Part shown: positions 25,335-34,774 of the stretch, in pieces | How positions within the stretch are numbered: position 1 is the first letter of the stretch | How the letters are laid out: the number at the start of each line of letters is the position of its first letter | Assembly: GCA_963741495.1 (NCBI GenBank) | Contig: CAVUID010000013.1 | Coordinates: 124,001 to 188,000 of the forward strand | DNA from: Sulfurimicrobium sp963741495 | GTDB taxonomy: Bacteria; Pseudomonadota; Gammaproteobacteria; Burkholderiales; Sulfuricellaceae | Length of the DNA: 64,000 nucleotides | Direction: 5' to 3' | Program-made: the position numbers and the translations under genes | Notes under the pieces: generated by a model | Database searches by the model: none | Seen by the model: the letters and a program-made list of their open reading frames with translations, nothing else | What the model was told of the DNA's origin: nothing

Positions 25335-26573
25335 ATGAGCAGGATCAAAGAACAGAAAACACTGATCGTCGGGCTGGATATCGGCACCTCGAAAATCGTC
25401 GCCATGGTGGCGGAAATCCGCCCCGATGGTCGAATGGAAGTGATCGGCATCGGTCACCATCCCTCGCGCGGGCTGAAAAAAGGCGTGGTGGTGAATATCG
25501 AATCCACCGTCAACGCCATCCAGCGTGCGCTGGAAGAAGCCGAACTGATGGCCGACTGCAAGATCGTCGATGTCTATACCGGCATCGCGGGCAGCCATAT
25601 CAAGAGTTTCAACTCGCACGGCATGGTGGCGATCAAGGACAAGGAAGTGTCTCAGATGGACGTGGACCGGGTGATCGAGACTGCCAAGGCGGTGAACATC
25701 CCGACCGACCAGCAGATCCTCCACATCCTGACCCAGGAATTCATCATCGACGGCCAGGAAGACGTGCGCGAACCGCTGGGCATGAGCGGCATCCGGCTGG
25801 AGGTCAAGGTGCATATCGTCACCGGCGCGGTCTCGGCGGCACAGAACATCATCAAGTGCATCAAGCGCTGCGGGCTGGAAGTGCGCGACCTGATCCTGCA
25901 GCCGCTGGCGTCCAGCATGGCGGTGTTGTCCGAGGATGAAAAAGATCTCGGCGTGTGCCTGATCGACATTGGCGGCGGCACCACCGACATCGCGGTGTTC
26001 ACCGATGGTGCCATCCGCCACACCGCGGTGATCCCCATCGCCGGCGACCAGATTACCAACGACATCGCCATGGCCCTGCGCACCCCCACCAAGGAAGCGG
26101 AAGACATCAAGCGCACCCATGGCTGTGCCCTGCGTCAATTGGCCGATGCCAACCAGATGGTGGAAGTGCCGGGCGTGGGCGAGCGCGAAACGCGCCAGTT
26201 GTCGCGCCAGACCCTGGCTGAAGTCATCGAGCCGCGCGTGGAAGAACTTTATTCGCTGGTGCAGGCGGAGCTGCGCCGCAGCGGCTTCGAGGACCTGATG
26301 TCTTCGGGCATCGTCATTACCGGCGGCAGCGCGGCGATGCAGGGCATGGTGGAGCTGGGCGAAGAAGTATTCCACATGCCGGTGCGCCTGGGCGTGCCCA
26401 ACTACACCGGCGGATTGGCGGAAGTGGTGCGCAATCCGCGCTTCGCCACCGGTCTGGGCCTCTTGATGTCGGCGCAGGAACAGCACCAGCGCCATCAGAT
26501 CGCCAATATGGGAAGCACATCGCTGCAACAGATTTTTGAAAAGATGAAGAGCTGGTTTCAGGGAAATTTTTAG
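25335..26573 (+). CDS. ftsA: Cell division protein FtsA
   Basis: A 412-residue actin-like ATPase that tethers FtsZ to the membrane. TLIVGLDIGTSKIVAMVAEI is the phosphate-1 motif and CLIDIGGGTTDIAVFTDG the phosphate-2 motif. The 1C domain holds the FtsZ-binding surface, and the end (LQQIFEKMKSWFQGNF) is the amphipathic membrane-targeting helix. The ATG at 25335 follows GGGGAAA; the frame upstream to 25275 is the end of ftsQ read out of phase. Confidence 0.97.
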   Translation: MSRIKEQKTLIVGLDIGTSKIVAMVAEIRPDGRMEVIGIGHHPSRGLKKGVVVNIESTVNAIQRALEEAELMADCKIVDVYTGIAGSHIKSFNSHGMVAIKDKEVSQMDVDRVIETAKAVNIPTDQQILHILTQEFIIDGQEDVREPLGMSGIRLEVKVHIVTGAVSAAQNIIKCIKRCGLEVRDLILQPLASSMAVLSEDEKDLGVCLIDIGGGTTDIAVFTDGAIRHTAVIPIAGDQITNDIAMALRTPTKEAEDIKRTHGCALRQLADANQMVEVPGVGERETRQLSRQTLAEVIEPRVEELYSLVQAELRRSGFEDLMSSGIVITGGSAAMQGMVELGEEVFHMPVRLGVPNYTGGLAEVVRNPRFATGLGLLMSAQEQHQRHQIANMGSTSLQQIFEKMKSWFQGNF

Positions 26574-26637
26574 AAGTAATTGGTTTTTGAGTTTGGTTTG
26601 AGTTCTGGAAGAACGGCAATTAAAAAGGAGGAACAAA

Positions 26638-27789
26638 ATGTTCGAAATCATGGAAGCACCAATGCAGGATGCAGTTATCAAGGTAATCGGCGTGGGCGGC
26701 TGCGGCGGCAATGCAGTTGACCACATGATCGTGAGCGGTCTGGAGGGGGTGGAATTCATCTGCGCCAATACCGACGCCCAGGCGCTGAAACGCAGCCAGG
26801 CACGCACCCAGCTTCAGCTGGGCGCGCACATCACCAAGGGTCTGGGTGCCGGCGCCAACCCGGAAGTCGGCCGCGCCTCGGCGGAAGAAGACCGCGATCG
26901 CATCGCCGAAATGATCCAGGGCGCCAACATGCTCTTCATCACTGCCGGCATGGGTGGGGGCACCGGCACCGGCGCTGCGCCCATCGTCGCCGAAGTCGCC
27001 AAGGAACTGGGCATTCTGACCGTAGCCGTGGTCACCAAGCCGTTTGCCTTCGAGGGCAAGCGCGCCAAGGTGGCCCAGCTCGGCATGGAAACCCTGGCCA
27101 AGCACGTCGATTCCCTGATCGTGGTCCCTAACGACAAGCTGATGCAGGTGCTGGGCGACGACGTCAGCTTCCAGGATGCGTTCAAGGCCGCGAATGACGT
27201 ATTGCACGGCGCAGTTTCCGGCATTGCCGAAGTGATCAACTGCCCCGGTCTGGTCAACGTGGACTTTGCCGACGTTAAAACCGTGATGTCTGAAAACGGC
27301 ATGGCAATGATGGGTTCGGCCTCCGCCTCGGGCGTCGACCGTGCCCGTCTGGCCGCGGAGCGCGCCGTTGCCAGCCCGCTTCTGGAAGATATCGACCTTG
27401 CCGGCGCACGCGGCATTCTGGTCAACATCACCGCCAGCATGTCCCTCAAGATGAAGGAATACTACGAGGTCATGGAAACCATCAAGGAATTCACCGCGGA
27501 AGACGCCACCGTCATCGTCGGCACCGTGATCGACGAAAACATGGGCGACACCCTGCGCGTCACCATGGTCGCCACCGGTCTTGGCGGCGCGATTACCCGT
27601 CAGCAGAACAAGCCTCAGCTGGTGGTACGCAACGGGACGGACAATGCCCCCATGAGCGTGAATTACGATGAACTTGAGCAACCAGCCGTGATGCGCCGTC
27701 GCGAACGCGGCGCCCAGCTTGAAGCCATGAAAGCCTCCGGCGTCGATTTCCTCGACATCCCGGCTTTCCTGCGCAAGCAGGCTGATTAA
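26638..27789 (+). CDS. ftsZ: Cell division protein FtsZ
   Basis: A 383-residue tubulin-like GTPase that forms the Z-ring. VIGVGGCGGNAVDHM is the N-terminal nucleotide motif, and the tubulin signature GGGTGTGA is at residues 106-113. The T7 region NVDFADV is intact. A short linker leads to the conserved C-terminal peptide DFLDIPAFLRKQ, which binds FtsA and ZipA. A strong AAGGAGG site precedes the ATG. A terminator follows, and lpxC, which often closes this cluster, is not next. Confidence 0.98.
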   Translation: MFEIMEAPMQDAVIKVIGVGGCGGNAVDHMIVSGLEGVEFICANTDAQALKRSQARTQLQLGAHITKGLGAGANPEVGRASAEEDRDRIAEMIQGANMLFITAGMGGGTGTGAAPIVAEVAKELGILTVAVVTKPFAFEGKRAKVAQLGMETLAKHVDSLIVVPNDKLMQVLGDDVSFQDAFKAANDVLHGAVSGIAEVINCPGLVNVDFADVKTVMSENGMAMMGSASASGVDRARLAAERAVASPLLEDIDLAGARGILVNITASMSLKMKEYYEVMETIKEFTAEDATVIVGTVIDENMGDTLRVTMVATGLGGAITRQQNKPQLVVRNGTDNAPMSVNYDELEQPAVMRRRERGAQLEAMKASGVDFLDIPAFLRKQAD

Positions 27790-27817
27790 GCAGGTCTCCT
27801 GACGTTCCTCCAGAGCT

Positions 27818-27848
27818 GGAAACCGGTCGCAAGACCGGTTTCCTCTTT
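27818..27848 (+). terminator. Rho-independent terminator of the dcw cluster
   Basis: GGAAACCGGTC, loop GCAA, GACCGGTTTCC form a perfect 11-bp stem followed by TCTTTCC. It lies 28 bases after the ftsZ stop. Confidence 0.85.
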
Positions 27849-28048
27849 CCATTTATAAATGGCGCACCCGCTTGCGCGCATTTTCTTCGCCCGGCCCAGC
27901 CTGGCATCTGCCACACAATCAACCACAATCAGTTTGCGGTTCACCCTGAGCCCCCCTTCGGCTATGATTACCGATATCCAGAGCGCAAAACACGTTTAAT
28001 TAAGTAAGCAGCATCCGCCCCTTTCTGTTTTCTACAGGCCAGGACGCC

Positions 28049-28636
28049 ATGTCATTTCAACCGGGAATTTTGGAGATTTACCTGCCCGAATGGATGGAGG
28101 GATTTTTACTGGGGCACGCTTCCTGCATTTCGTCAGTTCAGGATCGCATGTCATTTGTCATCGAGGCCGCCCGGCTTAATATTTTCCAAGGTACCGGAGG
28201 CCCATTCGCCGCAGCAGTGTTTGAAACCGGATCGGGAAAACTGGTTTCACTGGGGGTGAACCTGGTGACCTCCGGGGGCATGTCCATGCTTCATGCGGAA
28301 ATGGTGGCGATTGCGCTTGCACAGAAAAAAACAGGCAGCTACGACCTTGGCAGGCGGGATTTACCTGCCCACGAACTGGTCACCAGCACGGAACCCTGCG
28401 CGATGTGTTTCGGCGCGATCCCCTGGTCAGGCGTAAAAAAAGTCGTCACCGGTGCGCGCGAAGCGGATGCGAGAAAAATCGGTTTTGATGAAGGCCCAAA
28501 ACTGAAAACGTGGAAAAAGGCGCTGGAAAAAAGAGGAATCGCCACTCTCTGTGATGTCGAACGCAAGGCTGCAGCTCGTGTACTGAACGATTACGCCGCG
28601 CAAGGCGGAAAAATCTATAACTCGCGAGAACCATAG
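28049..28636 (+). CDS. Nucleoside/guanine deaminase family protein
   Basis: A 195-residue zinc deaminase of the cytidine/deoxycytidylate deaminase superfamily. The catalytic HAE is in SMLHAEMVAIALAQ and the zinc-binding PCAMC in TSTEPCAMCFGAIPWSG, with Ala-Met between the two Cys as in guanine deaminase and tRNA adenosine deaminase relatives. An N-terminal extension of about 40 residues (YLPEWMEGFLL) is atypical for TadA and points to a small-molecule deaminase. It is a single gene after the dcw terminator. The substrate (guanine, another purine or a pyrimidine) cannot be settled by eye. Confidence 0.85.
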   Translation: MSFQPGILEIYLPEWMEGFLLGHASCISSVQDRMSFVIEAARLNIFQGTGGPFAAAVFETGSGKLVSLGVNLVTSGGMSMLHAEMVAIALAQKKTGSYDLGRRDLPAHELVTSTEPCAMCFGAIPWSGVKKVVTGAREADARKIGFDEGPKLKTWKKALEKRGIATLCDVERKAAARVLNDYAAQGGKIYNSREP

Positions 28637-28758
28637 CACCCATTTTCCTGCCATCGGCAGGCAAGCGGGGCCGGAAGGTGCTGGCTATCCTGTCCGGCGT
28701 ACTCTGAATGCCGTTTCTGCATGGTCAAATACCCCTCCAGCCGTTATCATTACAGCCC

Positions 28759-30402
28759 ATGTCCTACCCCAACAACATTATTCTCATCGGCCTCATGGGC
28801 GCGGGCAAAACCACCGTGGGCAGAATGCTGGCCAAGCATTACGGCATGCGTTTCATCGACTCCGATCACGAGATTGAACGCCGCACCGGGGTCAAGATCC
28901 CGCTGATTTTCGAACTGGAAGGTGAAGAAGGCTTCCGCAACCGCGAAACGGCCGTTCTGACCCAGCTGTGCCAGATGGACAACGTTGTGCTCGCCACCGG
29001 CGGCGGCGCAGTCTTGCGCGAAGAAAACCGCAAACTTCTCGAACGCAGCGGAACGGTGGTATACCTGCGGGCGCAGGTGCGCGACCTCTACCACCGCACC
29101 CGCCACGACAAGAATCGCCCCTTGCTGCAAACCGCCGATCCGCAGGCAAAGCTGCGCGAACTGTTTGGACAGCGCGACCCGATCTACCGCCAGCTCGCCA
29201 ATATCATCATGGACACGGGCGACCAGAACATTCATGGACTGGTGCGCCGTCTGACACAGAAACTCACCGATGGACAAGCTTCAAACATGCAAACCCTGAC
29301 TGTTGATCTAGGCGCACGCTCCTACCCCATCCACATCGGCGCAGGCCTGTTGCAGCAGGCGCAGCTGATCCTGCCGCACCTGGCGCAGAAACGCGTGGCG
29401 ATTGTCACCAACACCACGGTGGCGCCGCTTTATCTTGACCAGCTGACCGCAACGCTGACAGGCCAGGGCGTCAACGTGCTGCCTATCATCCTGCCGGATG
29501 GCGAAGCCTACAAGAACGGCGAAACCCTGAACCAGATCTACAGCGCCCTGCTGGAAAACCGCTGCGAACGCAAAACCACGCTGCTCGCGCTGGGCGGCGG
29601 GGTCATCGGCGATCTAACCGGCTATGCGGCCGCCACTTTCCTGCGCGGCGTGCCCTTCATCCAGATACCCACCACGCTGCTGGCCCAGGTGGATTCCTCG
29701 GTAGGCGGCAAGACCGGCATCAACCATCCCCTCGGCAAGAACATGATCGGCGCTTTCTATCAGCCGCAAGTGGTGCTCGCCGACACCTCCACGCTCGACA
29801 CCCTGCCGGCGCGAGAACTGGCGGCAGGCCTGGCCGAAGTCATCAAATACGGCCTGATCCGCGACTTGCCGTTCTTCGAATGGCTGGAACAGAACATGGA
29901 CCGCCTGCTGGCCCGCGACAAGGATGCCCTGGCCTATGCCATCCGCCGCTCGTGCGAGAACAAGGCCGAAATCGTGGCTGCGGACGAACGCGAAGGCGGT
30001 GTACGCGCCCTGCTCAATCTCGGCCACACCTTCGGCCACGCCATCGAGGCCGGCATGGGCTACGGCAACTGGCTGCACGGCGAGGCGGTGGCTGGCGGAA
30101 CGGTGCTGGCGGCCGATCTGTCGCATCGCATGGGGTGGATCAGCGAGCAGGATCTGGCGCGCACCCGGCGCCTGTTTCAGCGCGCCGGACTACCGGACTA
30201 TGCGCCCGACCTTGGCGTGGAGGCCTACCTCGATTTCATGGGGCTGGACAAAAAAGTGGAAGACGGAAAAATCCGCTTCGTCCTGCTGAAATCCATCGGC
30301 ACAGCGCTGGTCACGGCGGATATCGCCGCCGACAAGCTGGCTCAGGCACTAAAGGGCTTTGTGCGTCCGGTCGAACTCAGGCAGGCGCCAGCCCCGGGCT
30401 GA
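28759..30402 (+). CDS. aroKB: Bifunctional shikimate kinase / 3-dehydroquinate synthase (AroK-AroB fusion)
   Basis: One frame of 547 residues carries two shikimate-pathway enzymes. Residues 1 to about 172 are shikimate kinase: GLMGAGKTTVGR (P-loop), DSDHEIE, GEEGFRNRE and LATGGGAV. From residue 177 (MQTLTVDLGARSYPIHIG) it is 3-dehydroquinate synthase with GGGVIGDLTGYAAATFLRG, QVDSSVGGKTGINHPLGKNM and NLGHTFGHAIE. No stop codon separates them; the linker is only a few residues (TDGQASN). An ATG at 29287 could still allow separate AroB synthesis, though no good ribosome site precedes it. In relatives these are adjacent separate genes. Start chosen at 28759, next to the kinase core. Confidence 0.92.
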   Translation: MSYPNNIILIGLMGAGKTTVGRMLAKHYGMRFIDSDHEIERRTGVKIPLIFELEGEEGFRNRETAVLTQLCQMDNVVLATGGGAVLREENRKLLERSGTVVYLRAQVRDLYHRTRHDKNRPLLQTADPQAKLRELFGQRDPIYRQLANIIMDTGDQNIHGLVRRLTQKLTDGQASNMQTLTVDLGARSYPIHIGAGLLQQAQLILPHLAQKRVAIVTNTTVAPLYLDQLTATLTGQGVNVLPIILPDGEAYKNGETLNQIYSALLENRCERKTTLLALGGGVIGDLTGYAAATFLRGVPFIQIPTTLLAQVDSSVGGKTGINHPLGKNMIGAFYQPQVVLADTSTLDTLPARELAAGLAEVIKYGLIRDLPFFEWLEQNMDRLLARDKDALAYAIRRSCENKAEIVAADEREGGVRALLNLGHTFGHAIEAGMGYGNWLHGEAVAGGTVLAADLSHRMGWISEQDLARTRRLFQRAGLPDYAPDLGVEAYLDFMGLDKKVEDGKIRFVLLKSIGTALVTADIAADKLAQALKGFVRPVELRQAPAPG

Positions 30403-30573
30403 AAAAACCTAGCAGAACGCATACCCGTTTCTGACGGCTACCGGGGCTAACAGCATGCTGCAATTGATGCCTTTTCATGTCTTCACGCCATGCTTTTATT
30501 TTGTTAAAAGAGCCGGAACAGCGTTGATAATGGCATAATCGAAAGTGTCTGGATGGAAAAACCCCATTAATAA

Positions 30574-32034
30574 ATGAAACTTTCCCTAGCACTTTTCTGC
30601 CTGATCTCCTTCCTCGTGCTGGAGTCGATCAACAGTGCTGCCATTTATTACCTTTACCAGGCCAGCCCCTCGCCTTCCAGGCAAGCCGAATCCACTGCGC
30701 CAACAGACGCCAAACACCTCCTGGCCCCCGCCATCATCGGGCTGGCGAGAAACATGTGCGCCACCGCTTCACATATTGCGCAGCTTCCCCAAACAATCCA
30801 TGCGCTAAAAGCCGGCCCTGACAACAGCCAACAGGCGCAACTCGGCAATCTTCACACGCTTTACCCGGATGCCCGGATTCAGCGGACGCTGCCAAATATC
30901 GGCGCTGGGAGCAGTTCACCCATTCCACCGCTTTCGGTTGTGTATTCGAGCGTGCCTGAAGCTGCGGGAAAGCGCCCGGCTACCGCCGCTGACTTGCTCC
31001 CCACTGTCGCGGAGCCGGTCATTGAGCCGCAAAGCAAGGCGATACTCGGCTTTGTCGTCATCAGCAAAAGCGTTCCGGAAATCATGGCCCTGTTCGATTC
31101 GCTCCAGTTGCGCGGCGCTTATGCAGAACTGCAACAGGCCAACGGAAATGGTCCTCACGATGTTTTGCTGCAACGCGGCGATGCCCGCATTAAAACCAGC
31201 ACCTTCCAGGAACTGATCGACCTGCAGGGAAGCGCATGGCGACTCGTGGTGTGGCGCACCCCGGCCTTGCCTGCCAAGCCGGTGGCCTCCTTATCCCAGC
31301 GCTACCTGACGGCATGGGCGCTCTCCTCGGCATTGTTGACGCTGGTCATGGCAGGGCTGTATTTTGTCATGCGCAAAACACTGAAAAACGACATCAACAC
31401 CATCCTGATGTTTTTCTCGGATATTCGCCACGCCCGCCTGCGCAAGACGTACACCATCCAGATGAAGGATATCGAGCAAAGCTTTGGGCTTATGTACCGC
31501 CTGGGCAAGCTCATGCTGGGAAAGCATAAACAGGTCACAGAATCCGCCAGCATCGACCATCTCTCCCAGGTCAACAACCGTCGCAGTTTCGACATCAAGC
31601 AGAACGAACTGTTTAAGACGCTGGCAGATGGCTGGACGCACAGCCTGCTCATTATCGATATCGACAATTTCAAACAGGTAAACGACACGTTTGGGCACGA
31701 CGCCGGGGATGCGCTGATCATACAATTCGGCAAAGCGCTTAAAGATCATTTACGCTCCAGCGATTTTATCGCCCGCCTGGGAGGCGACGAATTCTGCGTG
31801 ATTTTCCCCAATACGCCGCTCAAAAAAGCGGCTGAACTTGCTGGCCGCTTGCGTCAGAACCTGCCTGCCGAAATGGAACTGACATCGGGGGTCATGCACA
31901 AGCTGCACTGGAGTGGCGGCCTGAGCGAATACAAGAAAAGCGATGGCACCGAAAACATGGCCTTGTCACGAGCAGATAACGCCCTGCTCCAGGCCAAGAG
32001 TGCCGGACGCAACCAGACCAAACTGGCAGCCTAA
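30574..32034 (+). CDS. Membrane-anchored diguanylate cyclase (GGDEF domain)
   Basis: A 486-residue inner-membrane sensor predicted to make cyclic di-GMP from GTP. A first helix (about 4-26), a periplasmic sensor region of some 210 residues with no domain I recognise, and a second helix (about 248-268) precede a linker and the GGDEF domain. That domain starts SIDHLSQVNNRRSFD and has the intact active motif RLGGDEF plus an RSSD inhibitory site five residues before it, so product feedback is expected. A candidate promoter (TTGTTA, 18 bases, GATAAT) lies in the 171-base gap upstream. No EAL domain is present. Confidence 0.9.
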   Translation: MKLSLALFCLISFLVLESINSAAIYYLYQASPSPSRQAESTAPTDAKHLLAPAIIGLARNMCATASHIAQLPQTIHALKAGPDNSQQAQLGNLHTLYPDARIQRTLPNIGAGSSSPIPPLSVVYSSVPEAAGKRPATAADLLPTVAEPVIEPQSKAILGFVVISKSVPEIMALFDSLQLRGAYAELQQANGNGPHDVLLQRGDARIKTSTFQELIDLQGSAWRLVVWRTPALPAKPVASLSQRYLTAWALSSALLTLVMAGLYFVMRKTLKNDINTILMFFSDIRHARLRKTYTIQMKDIEQSFGLMYRLGKLMLGKHKQVTESASIDHLSQVNNRRSFDIKQNELFKTLADGWTHSLLIIDIDNFKQVNDTFGHDAGDALIIQFGKALKDHLRSSDFIARLGGDEFCVIFPNTPLKKAAELAGRLRQNLPAEMELTSGVMHKLHWSGGLSEYKKSDGTENMALSRADNALLQAKSAGRNQTKLAA

Positions 32035-32146
32035 TCGCCGCCCAGGCTGCCCCACATGGGCAATGATGCTATCCTTCCCCCTTTAAACCGCCTTGGCAAC
32101 CCATGCCGGGCGTCATTGCAGACCAAGCCAGAATTGAGGTATTTAC

Positions 32147-33268
32147 ATGTCGGAACTCGCGCCCTACGCCGCGCATCCGCAGCACACTCGCGGCCGCAGA
32201 TTTTTCGAACCTTCCCCCGCCGGGCGCAACGAGTTCGAACGCGACCGTGATCGCATCATTCACTCCACCGCTTTTCGCCGCCTCGAATACAAGACCCAGG
32301 TATTCGTCAACCACGAAGGCGATCTGTTCCGCACCCGCCTGACCCACAGTCTGGAAGTCGCGCAGATCGGCCGCACCATTGCGCGCAACCTGCAACTCAA
32401 CGAAGTGCTGGTCGAGGCCATCGCCCTGGCTCATGACCTGGGCCACACCCCGTTCGGCCATGCCGGGCAGGACGAACTCAATGCCTGCATGAAGGATCAT
32501 GGCGGCTTCGAGCACAATATTCAGTCGCTGCGGGTGGTGGATTTGCTGGAGGAGCGCTACGCCGAATTCGACGGGCTCAACCTGTGTTTCGAAACCCGCG
32601 AGGGCATCCTCAAGCACTGCTCACTCTCAAATGCCAGAGCGCTGGGCGAAGTCGGTGAGCGCTTCCTGAACAATCAGCGCCCCACTCTGGAAGCGCAGGT
32701 CACCAACCTGGCGGACGAAATCGCCTACAACAATCACGACGTCGATGACGGCCTGCGTTCCGGCCTGATCACCCTGGACCAGCTCTCCCATACCAGCCTC
32801 TTTGCCCGCCACCTGGCCATGGCGCAGGAAAAGCACCCCGGCCTCGATGGCCGGCGGCTGATCCATGAAACCGTGCGGCGCATGATCAATACCCTGGTCA
32901 TGGACCTGATCGAGCAAAGCACCAAGAATATCCGCGCAGCCGCGCCCACCAGCCTCGACGACGTGCGTCGTGCGCCGCCCCTGATGGCCTTCAGCCCGGA
33001 GCTGGAAAGCGAGCAGCTTGAGTTGAAGCAGTTCCTGCGCGTGCATCTATACCGCCACTATCAGGTAAACCGCATGAGCAAAAAAGCACGCCGCATCGTG
33101 CGCGAACTGTTTTCCACGCTATACGACTCACCCACCCTGCTGCCGCCGCAGTACCAGGAGAAAGCGGACACGGACAAAGCCCGCACCATTGCGGACTACA
33201 TCGCCGGCATGACCGACCGTTATGCCTACCGCGAGTACCGGCGGCTGTTTTCGATTGAAGAAATGTAA
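32147..33268 (+). CDS. dgt: Deoxyguanosinetriphosphate triphosphohydrolase-like protein
   Basis: A 373-residue HD-domain enzyme that hydrolyses dNTPs to deoxynucleoside and triphosphate. The metal ligands are in TRLTHSLEVAQIGR and ALAHDLGHTPFGHAGQDEL; FETREGILKHC and VTNLADEIAYNNHDVDDGLR are typical of the type-2 Dgt group. Length fits that group. In betaproteobacteria this gene often follows aroB, as here with a cyclase gene between. Two short envelope-related genes follow without a gap. Confidence 0.93.
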   Translation: MSELAPYAAHPQHTRGRRFFEPSPAGRNEFERDRDRIIHSTAFRRLEYKTQVFVNHEGDLFRTRLTHSLEVAQIGRTIARNLQLNEVLVEAIALAHDLGHTPFGHAGQDELNACMKDHGGFEHNIQSLRVVDLLEERYAEFDGLNLCFETREGILKHCSLSNARALGEVGERFLNNQRPTLEAQVTNLADEIAYNNHDVDDGLRSGLITLDQLSHTSLFARHLAMAQEKHPGLDGRRLIHETVRRMINTLVMDLIEQSTKNIRAAAPTSLDDVRRAPPLMAFSPELESEQLELKQFLRVHLYRHYQVNRMSKKARRIVRELFSTLYDSPTLLPPQYQEKADTDKARTIADYIAGMTDRYAYREYRRLFSIEEM

Positions 33269-33673
33269 ATGAAACGCGCCCTTGCGATCGCCCTGCTGCT
33301 GGTTTCGTTGCCTGTTGCAGGGGCCGGGCAAGTGCTGTGCCATACCACTTATGGCGGTGAAACACGGATTCATGCCGCTCAACCTGTGAAGACGCCCTAT
33401 ACGGAAAAAGGCATCAAGGTGGGCTCGTATTTCCAGTTTCGCCCGGTATTTCAGGACGAACCTGCCGGGCACGCAGCGATCAAGATCTATGCTTATGTCG
33501 ACCGGGATGAAGGGCCAGCGCTGATCCACCAGGCCAGCTTCCCCTACCCCCCGCCAAACAATACAGGCAGCCCCTATGGTTTTACCGGCCTGCATTTCGT
33601 CTACGAGCCGGTGCGCGACAGCGAATTGCAGTACTGGTGCGAAATGGCAGCGGGCAACGGAGTCACGCGTTGA
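33269..33673 (+). CDS. Small exported protein of unknown function
   Basis: A 134-residue protein I do not recognise. It begins with a clear signal peptide (KRALAIALLLVSLPVAGAG, cleaved near residue 20). The mature part is short, beta-rich and has two Cys, near its two ends (VLCHTTYGG and YWCEM), which could form a disulfide in the periplasm. It starts directly after the dgt stop (TAAATG) and its end overlaps the CapA-family gene by 4 bases (TTGA), so the three are probably one transcript. Function is unknown. Confidence 0.75.
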   Translation: MKRALAIALLLVSLPVAGAGQVLCHTTYGGETRIHAAQPVKTPYTEKGIKVGSYFQFRPVFQDEPAGHAAIKIYAYVDRDEGPALIHQASFPYPPPNNTGSPYGFTGLHFVYEPVRDSELQYWCEMAAGNGVTR

Positions 33674-34653
33674 AGCGCCTGACTTTGCCTGGTCTGGCAC
33701 TGGTGGGGCTGCTGTTCACCATCGCCCCGGCCTGGTCTGAGCCTGTACGGCTGATCTTCGCCGGCGACATCATGCTCGACGACGGACCGGGCCGGGTGAT
33801 CCAGTCCGGGCGCGACCCGCTGGCCCACTTTGCCGCCACACTCGCCGAGGCCGACTTTGCGGTAGGCAACCTGGAGTGCCCGATCGCCACCACCGGCCAG
33901 CCGCTGGAGAGCAAGATTTTTTCCTTTCGCGCCCATCCCCGTGTGCTATCCATACTCAAAGGCCGCTTCAGCGCTCTGGCCGTCGCCAACAACCACTCCG
34001 GCGACTATGGCAAGGAAGCCTTTCTCGAAACCCTGACCCTGCTCGAACAAAACGGCCTGCCCTACTTCGGCGGCGGGCGCGACCTTGCCGCCGCCCATGC
34101 GCCCTTATGGATCGAAAGGAAAGGACTGCGCATCGCCCTCCTCGGCTACAACGAATTCAAGCCCCGCTCCTTCGAAGCGGGTCCGGACTGGGCGGGGATC
34201 GCCTGGAGCGAAGACAGCCAGGTCGTCGCCGACATCCGCGCCGCCCGGGCTGCAGGCGCGGATCTGGTGATCCCCTTCATGCACTGGGGCTGGGAACGCG
34301 AGTTGCAGCCTAGCGAGCGCCAGCGCCAGCTGGCCCGGACCATGATCGATGCCGGGGCGGACATGGTGATCGGCGGACATCCGCATGTGACGCAGGGGGC
34401 GGAATATTACAAAGGGAAGCTGATCGTCTACAGCCTGGGCAACTTCGTCTTCGACGGCTTTGATCCGCCGGAAATTCCGGAGACTCGGGAGGGGTGGCTG
34501 CTACGGCTGAGCGTGGATCGCAATGGCTTGATCGAGTGGGATACGGTGGCGGCGCGGATGGATCAGGAGGGAACGCCGCATCCTGTTCCTGGTGCTGAAA
34601 CGCCGTGCGGCAAGGCGGGGGAAGCGGTGGTCATGGTGTGCAAAAACCCGTAA
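33670..34653 (+). CDS. CapA/PgsA-family protein (putative exported metallophosphatase fold)
   Basis: A 327-residue exported protein of the CapA family, related to the poly-gamma-glutamate synthesis protein PgsA and with a calcineurin-like phosphoesterase fold. RLIFAGDIMLDD, GNLECPI, ALAVANNHSGDYG, PFMHWGWE and MVIGGHPHVTQG carry the metal-binding Asp, Asn and His residues. I place the start at a TTG (33670) overlapping the previous stop, because a signal peptide begins there (KRLTLPGLALVGLLF); an ATG at 33637 would put 11 residues before it. No other capsule genes are nearby, so a poly-glutamate role is not supported. Confidence 0.85.
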   Translation: MKRLTLPGLALVGLLFTIAPAWSEPVRLIFAGDIMLDDGPGRVIQSGRDPLAHFAATLAEADFAVGNLECPIATTGQPLESKIFSFRAHPRVLSILKGRFSALAVANNHSGDYGKEAFLETLTLLEQNGLPYFGGGRDLAAAHAPLWIERKGLRIALLGYNEFKPRSFEAGPDWAGIAWSEDSQVVADIRAARAAGADLVIPFMHWGWERELQPSERQRQLARTMIDAGADMVIGGHPHVTQGAEYYKGKLIVYSLGNFVFDGFDPPEIPETREGWLLRLSVDRNGLIEWDTVAARMDQEGTPHPVPGAETPCGKAGEAVVMVCKNP

Positions 34654-34774
34654 TTTGTTGGCGACATCCATGAGCAATATGCCGACAGCGTACATATTTT
34701 TGGCCTGCCAGCCCGTGTAGGGCGCAATAACCAACGGGCATTGCGCCGCATGTTGAGGATTAGTGCTGTTTTGT

